The notes: generated by a model not told the origin, from the letters alone. A stretch of DNA of 14,631 nucleotides from Bifidobacteriaceae bacterium (GCA_031266115.1 JAISBQ010000076.1:1-14631), one strand, 5' to 3'. Shown: positions 7,184 through 13,515, numbered from the stretch's first letter. Translations and numbers: made by a program.

Positions 7184-7404
7184 GTGAAGAGGAACCCAGC
7201 CACGAGGCCGATCAGGCCCAGCGCCTCGACAAGGGCGGCTCCGATGAACATGTTGACGCGCAACAGCCCGGAGACCTCGGGCTGGCGGGCGGTCGCCTCT
7301 TGAGTCTTGGCCACGAGGAGGCCGATGCCGATGGCCGGGCCGATGGCGGCGACGCCGTAACCGATGGTGGCAAGATTGCCGCCTACCTCAGCGAGTGTGT
7401 TCAC
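7180..7404 (-). CDS. atpE: ATP synthase F0 subunit c (proton-carrying ring)
   Basis: A 74-residue helical hairpin that oligomerises into the rotor ring. Helix 1 (about 9-32) is Gly/Ala-rich: IGYGVAAIGPAIGIGLL. The polar loop is the hallmark ARQPE (39-43). Helix 2 carries the ion-binding glutamate E60 in FIGAALVEALGLIG. The Na+-coupled signature (a Gln in helix 1 plus Ser/Thr after the Glu) is absent: the residues here are I27 in the GIG stretch and E60-A61-L62. I therefore infer proton coupling. The GTG start at 7404 has a good AAAGGA Shine-Dalgarno 7 bases upstream. Strong initiation is expected because the ring needs many copies. It lies 35 bases downstream of atpB and overlaps atpF by 4 bases. 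Confidence 0.97.
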   Translation of the reverse strand: MNTLAEVGGNLATIGYGVAAIGPAIGIGLLVAKTQEATARQPEVSGLLRVNMFIGAALVEALGLIGLVAGFLFT

Positions 7405-7439
7405 GTCTGGTCCTTTCGTTGATCCGCCCCGTGATTTCT

Positions 7440-8261
7440 TCAGTGCGATTCACGGGCGAGAGAGATGTATACGGTCGTCAGAAGGGTGAAGATGTAGGCC
7501 TGCAGTGCAGCGATGAAGATCTCGAAAGCCGTGAACGCGAGCGCCGCACCGAAGGAGAGCACGGAGACACCCTTCATGACACCCGTGGCCTCGATGAGCA
7601 GGTAGTTGGTCATGGAGAAGAACGCGACCAGCAGGAAGTGCCCGGAAATCATGTTGGCCATCAGACGGATGGTCAGCGTGACGGGGCGCAAGATGAAGGT
7701 CGAGAGGAACTCAATGGGCGTGAGGATGACGTAGATGAACGTCGGTGGGCCCTTGGGAAACAGGGCAGACGAGAAGTATCCCTTTGCACCGTGTGTCTGG
7801 ATCCCGGCCCACACGAAGGCGATGAAGGAGACGATGGCCAGGAGCGCAGGCATCGCCACCAGCGACGTCGACGCGACGTTGAGCAGGGGAACGATCCCCG
7901 TGATGTTCATTCCGAGCACGGTGAAGAAGATGGTGGCGAGCAGCGGCAGGTAACGCCGCGCGGCCTGGGGGCCCAGCACATCCGCGGCGATGGAGTTGTG
8001 GACGAACCCGACAGCCATCTCGAACAGGTTTCCGCCGCGGCCAGGCACCACGCGCAACGCCTTAGTGCCCATCCACAACACCACCACAAGCGCCACAGTG
8101 GCGATGATGCGCACGAGGGAGAGCCGGTTGAGTTCGAAGAAGTTGGAGCCTTCGAAAGCAAACGGCGGCGGGAAGAAGTCCGCCAGCGACGGTGCCTCGA
8201 AACCACCCTCGGATTCAGCCTGGACAGCGCCGGGCATGAACGCGGGTGGGATCGGAAACAC
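7440..8261 (-). CDS. atpB: ATP synthase F0 subunit a (proton channel stator)
   Basis: This multi-helix membrane subunit forms the two proton half-channels against the c-ring. Numbered from the GTG at 8261 (273 residues), the essential arginine is R199 in RPVTLTIRLMANMISGH, matching E. coli R210. H208 occupies the position of E. coli E219, and E247 (AFEIFIAALQAYIF) that of H245. This is the reciprocal Glu/His exchange known from many a-subunits. Q254 matches Q252. An acidic, proline-rich N-terminus (EAPSLADFFPPP) precedes the first helix. The start is uncertain: a GTG at 8270 is in frame but only one base from the AAGGAG Shine-Dalgarno, while 8261 sits 10 bases from it, so I prefer 8261. It is the first F1F0 gene, 163 bases below the atpI-like gene, with a candidate promoter in between. 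Confidence 0.96.
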   Translation of the reverse strand: MFPIPPAFMPGAVQAESEGGFEAPSLADFFPPPFAFEGSNFFELNRLSLVRIIATVALVVVLWMGTKALRVVPGRGGNLFEMAVGFVHNSIAADVLGPQAARRYLPLLATIFFTVLGMNITGIVPLLNVASTSLVAMPALLAIVSFIAFVWAGIQTHGAKGYFSSALFPKGPPTFIYVILTPIEFLSTFILRPVTLTIRLMANMISGHFLLVAFFSMTNYLLIEATGVMKGVSVLSFGAALAFTAFEIFIAALQAYIFTLLTTVYISLARESH

Positions 8262-8363
8262 GGGGTCCACACTCCTTGCTGTTAGCGCAGGCCAGCGCGC
8301 TGGGTGCCCACCGAGCCAGCGTCCAGTGAGGCGGCCTTTCAGCGAGCCCCTAGAGACTGCGCG

Positions 8364-8372
8364 AGTTTAGCA
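8364..8372 (-). promoter_or_regulatory. Candidate extended -10 promoter for the atpB-C operon
   Basis: On the minus strand this reads TGCTAAACT, matching the extended -10 pattern TGnTAnnnT. It lies about 100 bases above atpB. No TTGACA-like -35 is visible 16-19 bases upstream, as is common for actinobacterial sigma-A promoters with an extended -10. The gap 8262-8424 is the longest non-coding stretch around the operon. Confidence 0.4.
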
Positions 8373-8411
8373 GCCTCCGGCCACCCGCCGGACCACCCCA
8401 TCCGTCGCCAT

Positions 8412-8423
8412 CGGACGCGTCCG
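8412..8423. other. 12-bp perfect palindrome after the atpI-like gene
   Basis: CGGACGCGTCCG is self-complementary and begins one base past the atpI-like stop (TAG at 8427-8425). As RNA it would form just a 4-bp stem with a CGCG loop, so it is a weak terminator. As DNA it could be a protein-binding site upstream of the candidate atp promoter. Confidence 0.25.
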
Positions 8424-8424
8424 G

Positions 8425-8829
8425 CTAGTCACCGGGGGAGACTCGGGCACGCAGGACAAGGCGAGCATCAAGGGCCAGGCAACCGAGCACCCCGACGAGA
8501 ATCGAGACCCCAAGGACCTGGCGATCAACGCCCGACGCCGAATCGACGGCCACCAATACCCCCAACAGCGCGAGCATCTTGACGATCCACACGAAGACCA
8601 ACCAGGCCGATTGTGTAGCGACCGTCCTGGACATCGTCGCCGCCATCACGGCAACGGTGCTGCCGCTGAACAGCCCCGCCACACCTGCGGCGATAGCGCC
8701 AGCCAGCACACCCCGGCCCCCGGCCACCGCCGCTCCCACGCCCATCGCCCCCACCAAGACTATTCCCGTCCAGACCCCCATCTGCACCAGAAGCCGTCTG
8801 AACCCTGGAGCGTCAGGACCGGTCGGCAT
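8425..8829 (-). CDS. AtpI-like small membrane protein of the ATP synthase operon
   Basis: A 134-residue hydrophobic protein with four predicted membrane helices: about 18-37 (VWTGIVLVGAMGVGAAVAG), 40-62 (GVLAGAIAAGVAGLFSGST), 75-96 (SAWLVFVWIVKMLALLGVL) and 106-127 (VLGVSILVGVLGCLALDARL). Position directly before atpB and topology match the AtpI-like proteins of actinobacterial atp loci (Rv1303 in M. tuberculosis). AtpI in other bacteria assists c-ring assembly or cation supply. The sequence is poorly conserved, so function rests mainly on context. The ATG at 8829 overlaps the wecA-type stop by 17 bases and has GGAG about 10 bases upstream. The upstream extension to 8937 reads as wecA shadow. 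It probably shares a transcript with wecA. Confidence 0.75.
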   Translation of the reverse strand: MPTGPDAPGFRRLLVQMGVWTGIVLVGAMGVGAAVAGGRGVLAGAIAAGVAGLFSGSTVAVMAATMSRTVATQSAWLVFVWIVKMLALLGVLVAVDSASGVDRQVLGVSILVGVLGCLALDARLVLRARVSPGD

Positions 8830-10012
8830 CCAGCACACTCCGTCGGCGAACGGACGGCACCAACTCGGCCGCGGGCTCCGGTGCCGGGTCGGAAGGGCGA
8901 GGGCCGGCATCGTCCGCGGGACGGTGCCGCCTGCCACGCAGGGGACCCAACGTCAACGCCGTGGCGACCAGCACGCCCACGGCGAAACCCACCAGAACAC
9001 GCCGAGAGGTGAACACCGCCAGTGCCGCACCGGAGACGGCGACCACGGCGGTCCACAGATACATGATGAGGACGGCGCGGCGATGGGAATGGCCGAGCCG
9101 CAACAGCCGGTGGTGCAGATGCATGCGGTCGGCATGGAACGGGGACTCCCCGCGCCGCACTCGTCGGACCACGGCCAGTCCCACGTCCAGCAGGGGAAGG
9201 GCGAGAACAAGGACTGGCAGGAGGATGGGCAAGAACGCGGGGAACGCCTGGCGTTGGGCGCCGGCCGGGTCAATCTGCCCCGTCACCGCGATGGTCGCCG
9301 CCGCGAACAGGAGACCCAGGAGCATCGACCCCGAATCGCCCATGAAGATTGAGGACGGGTGCCAGTTGTAGGGGAGGAACCCGAGGCACACGCCCACAGT
9401 CACCGCGAGGACCACAGCCGCAAGTGAGGCATAGGTGCTGGCACCCGTGTCCACGGACAACAGATAGGTGTAGGCGAAGAAGGCGGCGGCGCCGATGGCG
9501 ATCAACCCCGCGGCCAGGCCGTCGAGCCCGTCCACAAAGTTGACCGCGTTGATCGCGACCACCACCACCAACACCGTCACCATGAGGGAGAACCGCGAAG
9601 ACGAGACGGTGATCCCGGCGATGGGGAACGTGATGAGCTGGATGCCCTGCCACGCGAGGACAACGGCAGCGAGTATCTGGCCGGATAGCTTGGTGAGCCA
9701 GTCGAGGTCCCACAGATCGTCCGCGGCGCCGAGGAGGCACACCAGCGCGCCGGCGGCAAGCACCGCCCATGGCCCACGCTCCCCTCCTCCGAACACGGGC
9801 TCCAGGAACGGAATGGCGCTGGCGATGCCCATGGCGACCGCGACGCCGGCCAACATGGCCAGGCCGCCGAGCCTCGGGGTTGGCGCGGTGTGAACGTCGC
9901 GTTTGCGCACCGGAGTCATTGCCCCGATCCTCCATGCGAGCCGGCGCACAATCGGTACGGCGATGTACGTGACCACGGCGGCGATGGCGCCAAGCAGGAT
10001 GTAGTACTTCAC
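8813..10012 (-). CDS. wecA: Polyprenyl-phosphate GlcNAc-1-phosphate transferase (WecA/MraY superfamily)
   Basis: An integral membrane enzyme that transfers a sugar-1-phosphate, most likely GlcNAc-1-P from UDP-GlcNAc, to decaprenyl or undecaprenyl phosphate. This starts a lipid-linked glycan, such as the arabinogalactan linker in mycolata or other wall polymers. The 399 residues have about ten membrane helices. Superfamily motifs are present: AADDLWDLDWLTKLS (96-110, with D98/D99), NAVNFVDGLDGLAAG (155-169) and MGDSGSM (224-230). The HxHH loop DRMHLHHRL (295-303) is typical of WecA-type rather than MraY enzymes. The GTG start overlaps the tsaC-type stop as GTGA, implying coupling. The last 45 residues are a polar Arg/Pro-rich cytoplasmic tail. 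The homologue in M. tuberculosis is Rv1302. The exact sugar cannot be read from the sequence. Confidence 0.9.
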   Translation of the reverse strand: MKYYILLGAIAAVVTYIAVPIVRRLAWRIGAMTPVRKRDVHTAPTPRLGGLAMLAGVAVAMGIASAIPFLEPVFGGGERGPWAVLAAGALVCLLGAADDLWDLDWLTKLSGQILAAVVLAWQGIQLITFPIAGITVSSSRFSLMVTVLVVVVAINAVNFVDGLDGLAAGLIAIGAAAFFAYTYLLSVDTGASTYASLAAVVLAVTVGVCLGFLPYNWHPSSIFMGDSGSMLLGLLFAAATIAVTGQIDPAGAQRQAFPAFLPILLPVLVLALPLLDVGLAVVRRVRRGESPFHADRMHLHHRLLRLGHSHRRAVLIMYLWTAVVAVSGAALAVFTSRRVLVGFAVGVLVATALTLGPLRGRRHRPADDAGPRPSDPAPEPAAELVPSVRRRSVLDADRS

Positions 10013-10746
10013 GGGCCATCGGCCCCGTTGGCCGCTGACGCGAGTTGGCCCGCGGCGACGCCTCGACGCGTCGACCGATCGCGAAGGCCGATCGCGACGG
10101 GTCGGCCCGCCACGGGCGCCCGGCCCACCACTGTGGCGATCCGATCCGCGCCGATTGCTCCGCTGCGCAGGATCCTCAGTTCCCGGCCGGTGACGTCGAC
10201 CACCGTGCTGGGCAGGCCGCCCGGGGCGGGGCCTGCGTCGAGATAGAGCGCCACCGCGTCGCGAAATGCGGCAACTGCCTCGTGCGCAGTCAGCGCTGGA
10301 GGCTCACCGGCGACGTTGGCCGAGGAGACCGCAAGCGGCCCGGACGCGCGCAGCAACGCGCGGGCGATGCCATGATCCGGAACCCTGATCGCCACGGTCC
10401 CGTCCGCGTCGCCCAAGTCCCAGCGAATGCCGGCGGCCACGCGCGCGACAAGTGTCAACGGCCCAGGCCACAACGCCGCGACCAGCGCCTGTGCCGCAGG
10501 GCTGAACCTGTCAACCAGGCCGGTCGCCTGCTCGGTGTCCGCCACCAGAACCGGCGGCGGCTTGGCACGCGAACGCCCCTTGGCCCTCAGCAGCGACCGG
10601 ACCGCCATCGGCAGATGAGCCCCGGCGGCGATGCCGTATACGGTGTCCGTCGGCAAGACCACCAGCCTGCCCTCGCCAAGCTCGTGAACTGCTCGCGCTA
10701 TGGCCTCTCCACGCTCGGCGCCCACCCGGCAGTCTCGGAGATCCAC
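10009..10746 (-). CDS. L-threonylcarbamoyladenylate synthase (TsaC/Sua5/YrdC family)
   Basis: The enzyme makes threonylcarbamoyl-AMP from threonine, bicarbonate and ATP, the first step of t6A formation at tRNA position 37. YrdC-domain landmarks, numbered from the GTG at 10746, are PTDTVYG (32-38), the nucleotide-binding KGRSRAKPPPVLV (56-68), WPGPLTLV (93-100), AIRVPDH (119-125), SSANVAG (141-147) and STVVDV (180-185). The 245 residues end in a basic, low-complexity tail of about 35 residues. The separate C-terminal domain of long Sua5 is absent, so it is the TsaC-like short form. The frame stays open up to 10899, but that would overlap prmC and translate the hairpin cluster. GTG 10746 has a GGGAGG Shine-Dalgarno 9 bases ahead and is preferred. 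It overlaps the wecA-type start. The t6A and RF-methylation genes are neighbours in many actinobacteria. Confidence 0.93.
   Translation of the reverse strand: MDLRDCRVGAERGEAIARAVHELGEGRLVVLPTDTVYGIAAGAHLPMAVRSLLRAKGRSRAKPPPVLVADTEQATGLVDRFSPAAQALVAALWPGPLTLVARVAAGIRWDLGDADGTVAIRVPDHGIARALLRASGPLAVSSANVAGEPPALTAHEAVAAFRDAVALYLDAGPAPGGLPSTVVDVTGRELRILRSGAIGADRIATVVGRAPVAGRPVAIGLRDRSTRRGVAAGQLASAANGADGP
10063..10100. repeat. Palindrome and 13-bp tandem repeat inside the 3' end of the tsaC-type gene
   Basis: TCGACGCGTCGA (10063-10074) is a perfect 12-bp palindrome. It is followed at once by two 13-base units, ccgatcgcgaagg and ccgatcgcgacgg (10075-10100), differing at one base. The unit length is not a multiple of three, so the repeat does not reflect a repeated peptide. 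It falls in the non-conserved tail of the protein. Confidence 0.6.
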
Positions 10747-10793
10747 GCCGCCGATCCTCCCACACGCACCTGGGTATCCGCCGAATACGCGCT

Positions 10794-10826
10794 GCACACG
10801 AGTGTGTGCCCTGGGCCAGGCCTGGC
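10794..10826 (-). other. Two small inverted repeats upstream of the tsaC-type gene
   Basis: GCACAC (10794-10799) and GTGTGC (10804-10809) form a 6-bp stem with a 4-base loop. The 12-bp perfect palindrome GCCAGGCCTGGC occupies 10815-10826. Together with the larger stem-loop next to prmC they fill most of the 134-base prmC-tsaC gap. They could be terminator parts, an operator or 5'-leader structure; no known motif is recognised. Confidence 0.4.
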
Positions 10827-10838
10827 ATCGCCGAGCCC

Positions 10839-10882
10839 GAGCCTTTGGGTCGTGAATCGGGGACTTGGCGACCCGAAGGCTC
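10839..10882 (-). terminator. 14-bp stem-loop at the prmC stop codon
   Basis: Bases 10839-10852 (gagcctttgggtcg) pair with 10869-10882 (cgacccgaaggctc), 13 of 14 positions, around a 16-base loop. The right arm includes two bases of the prmC TGA (10883-10881). This is the strongest stem in the window apart from the rho-rpmE hairpin. No U-tract follows, so a GC-rich terminator of the actinobacterial kind or an attenuating structure is inferred. Confidence 0.5.
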
Positions 10883-11954
10883 AATTCGACGGTGGGCACG
10901 TGCTTCGGGCCCGCACCGCGCGCAGCACTCGGTCGCGACCGGCGAGGTCGCGGTGCGTGACCGCGCCGGTGAAGCCGTGTCGTTCAGCAAGGGCGCGCAT
11001 TGCCGGGCCCTGGTCCGCACCGTGTTCCATGACCAGGACACCTCCCGCGCGCAAGAGCGCGGCGGCTGTGCGGACGATGGCGGCCGGCACCATGAGCCCA
11101 TCCGCTCCCCCGCCGTAGAGCGCAGCCGGAGGGTCGTGAAGCTCCACCTCCGGATCGAGCGGACGGCATCCATCGGGGATATAGGGCGGGTTGGTCACGA
11201 CGACATCGGTGACGCCGAATAGATCCGGCGCCACCGCGCGCAGTGGCGGGACACGGTCCCCGCGCGGCAGGGCTGAGCTAGTCGCAGGCGCGGGGTCGGC
11301 GGGCACGGCGGGGCCTCCGGGGTCAACGGAGACAGGGTCCGCGCGCGGCAGGACGGGACGGGTCGCCGGCGCGTCAGCGGCGTCAGCGAGGAGGAGCGTC
11401 ACGGGAAGGCCGACGAGGTTGCGCTGGGCCCACGCGTGGGCCGCCGGATCGGATTCCACAGCCGTGACCTGGACATATGGCACCTCCGTAGCAATGGCAG
11501 CGGCGATAGCGCCGGAACCCGTGCCCAGGTCCACCACCCGTGGTCGCGCTCCGCTCGCTGGTGAGGCTCCGGACCCTGCCGACCCCAGGCCCACCACCCG
11601 TGGTCGCGCTGCCTTCCGGGCCGCGTCAATGGCTAACCCCGCCGTGACCTCGGTCTCGGGACGCGGGATGAACACACCGGGGCCAACGGCGAGTTCGAGG
11701 GTTCGGAACGGTGCGATTCGGGTGATGTGCTGCAGGGGCACCCGCTCGGCACGCCGCGCGATGGCGGCGGCGAAACGGGCGAGGCGAGGGGCGTCATCGT
11801 CGGCGAGATCGGCGACCACCAACGCGCGCAACCGGCCGGGGGTGACTTCCCACAGGTGAGCGGCGATCACCTCAGCATCCACACGGGGCGTGGGGACTCC
11901 AGCCGCCGCGAGGCGTTCGGTGGCCTCGACGAGCGCTGCCGCGAGGGCGGTCAT
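10881..11954 (-). CDS. prmC: Release factor glutamine-N5 methyltransferase PrmC (HemK), with repeat-derived insertions
   Basis: PrmC uses SAM to methylate the glutamine of the GGQ motif in release factors RF1 and RF2; its partner prfA lies directly upstream. At 357 residues it is about 70 longer than usual (about 280-290). An N-terminal helical domain (1-75) precedes the FIPRPETE segment (95-102), SAM motif I VVDLGTGSGAI (140-150), the acidic VESDP (166-170) and the catalytic NPPY (255-258). Two insertions explain the extra length. Residues 116-135 (ARPRVVGLGSAGSGASPASG) are a degenerate duplicate of the motif I segment. Residues about 197-240 are Pro/Ala-rich with a 27-residue period (VLPRADPV and ALPRGDRV). 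The functional motifs are intact, so activity is expected. The ATG overlaps the prfA stop as ATGA, a classic coupled pair. Confidence 0.95.
   Translation of the reverse strand: MTALAAALVEATERLAAAGVPTPRVDAEVIAAHLWEVTPGRLRALVVADLADDDAPRLARFAAAIARRAERVPLQHITRIAPFRTLELAVGPGVFIPRPETEVTAGLAIDAARKAARPRVVGLGSAGSGASPASGARPRVVDLGTGSGAIAAAIATEVPYVQVTAVESDPAAHAWAQRNLVGLPVTLLLADAADAPATRPVLPRADPVSVDPGGPAVPADPAPATSSALPRGDRVPPLRAVAPDLFGVTDVVVTNPPYIPDGCRPLDPEVELHDPPAALYGGGADGLMVPAAIVRTAAALLRAGGVLVMEHGADQGPAMRALAERHGFTGAVTHRDLAGRDRVLRAVRARSTCPPSN
11251..11353 (-). repeat. 81-bp-period direct repeat inside the Pro/Ala-rich insert of prmC
   Basis: The 22-base segments 11251-11272 and 11332-11353 match at 19 positions and lie exactly 81 bases (27 codons) apart. 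They encode the paired LPRADPV and LPRGDRV peptides. This suggests the insert grew by in-frame duplication. Confidence 0.65.
11524..11610 (-). repeat. 60-bp-period direct repeat duplicating SAM motif I of prmC
   Basis: The 27-base segments 11524-11550 and 11584-11610 match at 26 positions and lie exactly 60 bases apart, so 20 residues are duplicated in frame (ARPRVV twice). In the upstream-coded copy the motif aspartate is glycine (VVGLG); the other copy keeps VVDLGTGSG. Confidence 0.85.
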
Positions 11955-13036
11955 TGGCCCAAGGACGCGAGGCGTTCAGCCGAATCAGCGTCGATGGCGG
12001 CCTGAACCACAGGGCCGAGCTCACCATCCAGCACCCTGTCGAGGTTGTAGGCCTTGAAACCCGTGCGGTGGTCCGCGATCCGGTTCTCGGGGAAGTTGTA
12101 GGTGCGGATGCGTTCTGAGCGGTCCACGGTGCGCACCTGGGAGCGCCGGGCATCCGACGCCGCTGCCGCTGCCTCGGCCGCGCGGACAGCGAGGAGCCGG
12201 GCCCGCAGGATTCGCAGGGCCTGCTCCTTGTTTTGGAGCTGGGACTTCTCGTTCTGGCACGAAACGACGATGCCGCTCGGCAGGTGGGTGATGCGGACGG
12301 CCGAATCGGTCGTGTTGACGGACTGGCCGCCCGGGCCAGACGAACGGAACACGTCGACCTTGAGATCCGCCGGGTCGATGGGGGCCTCGGCCGGATCGTC
12401 CACCTCGGGCATGACCAGCACGCCCGCCGCCGACGTATGGATGCGTCCCTGCGATTCGGTCACCGGAACGCGCTGAACCCGGTGGACGCCACCCTCGTAC
12501 TTCAGGTACGCCCACACGCCGTCCGCTGCACCCGTAGACCGCGACTTGATCGCCACCGCCGCGTCCTTGACCCCACCGAGTTCGGTGTCTGTCCGGTCCA
12601 ACAGCTCCACCGTCCAGCCTTGCCGTTCGGCGTAGCGGGTGTACATGCGAAGCAGATCGGCGGCGAACAGTGCCGATTCCTCACCGCCCTCCCCCGCCTT
12701 GACCTCCATGATGACGTCGCGATCATCGTCAGGATCCCGTGGCACCAACAGGGCGCGAAGCGTCTCGGCTGCCCGATCCCGTGCCTCATCCAGGGTGGGA
12801 AGCTCCTCAGCGAACGCCGGATCGGCGCCGGCGAGTTCACGCCCTGCGCGCGCGTCGGCCGCGGCGATCTGCCACGCCTCATAGGCGCGCACGATCCTGC
12901 CCACCACGGCATAGCGCCGGCCAAGCGCGCGGGCGCGGCCCGGCGCCCGGTGGAGGTCCGGATCGGCGAGGTCACCCTCCAGACGCGCGTATTCGTCGAG
13001 AAGAGGACGCACGGCCTCGAACTGCTCGGATGTCAT
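11951..13036 (-). CDS. prfA: Peptide chain release factor 1 (RF1)
   Basis: RF1 recognises UAA and UAG in the ribosomal A site and triggers peptide release. The 361 residues include the GGQ catalytic loop (236-238, in SSGPGGQSVNTTDSAVR) and the codon-recognition tripeptide PVT (191-193, in VQRVPVTESQGRIHTSAA). RF2 would carry SPF at that place, so this is RF1. PVT rather than the E. coli PAT is, as I recall, common in actinobacteria. VKAGEGGEESALFAADL (112-128) is the conserved domain 2 entry. The ATG at 13036 has a textbook AGGAGG Shine-Dalgarno 5 bases ahead. The frame runs further to 13075, but that extension is not needed and lacks an SD. It overlaps prmC, whose product methylates Q238. 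Confidence 0.97.
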   Translation of the reverse strand: MTSEQFEAVRPLLDEYARLEGDLADPDLHRAPGRARALGRRYAVVGRIVRAYEAWQIAAADARAGRELAGADPAFAEELPTLDEARDRAAETLRALLVPRDPDDDRDVIMEVKAGEGGEESALFAADLLRMYTRYAERQGWTVELLDRTDTELGGVKDAAVAIKSRSTGAADGVWAYLKYEGGVHRVQRVPVTESQGRIHTSAAGVLVMPEVDDPAEAPIDPADLKVDVFRSSGPGGQSVNTTDSAVRITHLPSGIVVSCQNEKSQLQNKEQALRILRARLLAVRAAEAAAAASDARRSQVRTVDRSERIRTYNFPENRIADHRTGFKAYNLDRVLDGELGPVVQAAIDADSAERLASLGQ

Positions 13037-13087
13037 GGTCACCTCCTGGCGTGGGCATAGCGGACGATGGCGCACAAACGGCGCCGA

Positions 13088-13122
13088 CGCCCAGGAGCCT
13101 CAGAGTCTCCAAGACGTGGGCG
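13088..13122 (-). terminator. Interrupted stem-loop between rpmE and prfA
   Basis: CGCCCA (13088-13093) pairs with TGGGCG (13117-13122), and within it GGAG (13094-13097) pairs with CTCC (13107-13110), leaving a one-sided bulge. It lies in the 99-base gap after rpmE, so a partial terminator or leader structure is possible. There is no U-tract. Confidence 0.3.
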
Positions 13123-13135
13123 CCGCATGGTGCCG

Positions 13136-13357
13136 CTAGCTTGCCGGGGTCTTGCGCTTGCCGTACCGCGCCTCGAAGCGGGCGACGCGTCCGCCGGTGT
13201 CGAGGATCTTCTGCTTGCCCGTGTAGAACGGGTGGCAGGCACTGCACACGTCGGCGTGGATCTCGCCGGACTTGGCGGTGCTTCGGGTGGTGAACGTGCT
13301 GCCGCACGTGCAGGTCACGGTGGTCTCGACGTAGTCGGGATGCAGATTCTTCTTCAC
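13136..13357 (-). CDS. rpmE: 50S ribosomal protein L31, zinc-binding (C+) type
   Basis: L31 is a small large-subunit protein that bridges to the 30S head. The 73 residues begin MKKNLHPDYVETTVTCTCGS and carry the zinc set C16, C18, C38, C41 (CTC and CSAC). This makes it the C+ form, not the zinc-free paralogue used under zinc starvation. HPFYTGKQKILDTGGRVARF is the usual C-terminal signature. The GTG start at 13357 has AAGGA 9 bases upstream and gives the standard MKK beginning. It stands between rho and prfA with gaps of 158 and 99 bases, and it has a candidate sigma-R/sigma-H-type promoter ahead, so it may be transcribed independently of rho. Confidence 0.97.
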   Translation of the reverse strand: MKKNLHPDYVETTVTCTCGSTFTTRSTAKSGEIHADVCSACHPFYTGKQKILDTGGRVARFEARYGKRKTPAS

Positions 13358-13446
13358 GATGTGATGTCCTTATCGTTGCGCCGGGTCGGCGGGCAGCCAG
13401 GGCGGCGACCGCCGTGAACCGGCACGAGCCTTGGTCATTGTTCCAG

Positions 13447-13472
13447 AACACCCCCGTGGGCGGAAATGTTCC
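13447..13472 (-). promoter_or_regulatory. Candidate sigma-R/sigma-H (thiol-stress ECF) promoter for rpmE
   Basis: The minus strand reads GGAAC (13472-13468), then 18 bases, then GTT (13449-13447). This fits the GGAAY-N18-GTT consensus known for the actinobacterial disulfide-stress sigma factors. It lies about 90 bases above rpmE, a gene I recall as a sigma-R target in Streptomyces coelicolor. The -35 element sits inside the rho-rpmE hairpin. Confidence 0.45.
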
Positions 13473-13480
13473 GCCCACGG
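13454..13480 (-). terminator. Perfect 12-bp hairpin after rho
   Basis: CCGTGGGCGGAA (13454-13465) and TTCCGCCCACGG (13469-13480) are exact inverted repeats separated by 3 bases. The structure lies 35 bases below the rho stop. It is followed on the transcribed strand by GGGTGTTC rather than a clean U-run, so it is a GC-rich actinobacterial-type terminator. Confidence 0.65.
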
Positions 13481-13515
13481 CGGCCCCGGTCAGCGGCAGC
13501 GTGCGACGCGGCGTG

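Noticed and set aside
7180..7404. Possibility of a sodium-coupled ATP synthase
   Set aside because: Subunit c lacks the helix-1 Gln and the Ser/Thr after the carboxylate that mark Na+ binding.
7395..8285. A 296-codon plus-strand frame opposite atpB
   Set aside because: Its highly charged Asp/Glu/Arg/Gln composition is what results from reading hydrophobic membrane-protein codons on the other strand.
10747..10899. Longer start for the tsaC-type protein at 10899
   Set aside because: It would overlap prmC and translate the stem-loop cluster into a non-conserved basic peptide; GTG 10746 has a better Shine-Dalgarno and fits the family length.
13417..13444. A second GGAAC...GTT pair upstream of rpmE
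   Set aside because: The spacer is 20 bases, longer than the 18-19 expected; the pair at 13447-13472 fits better.
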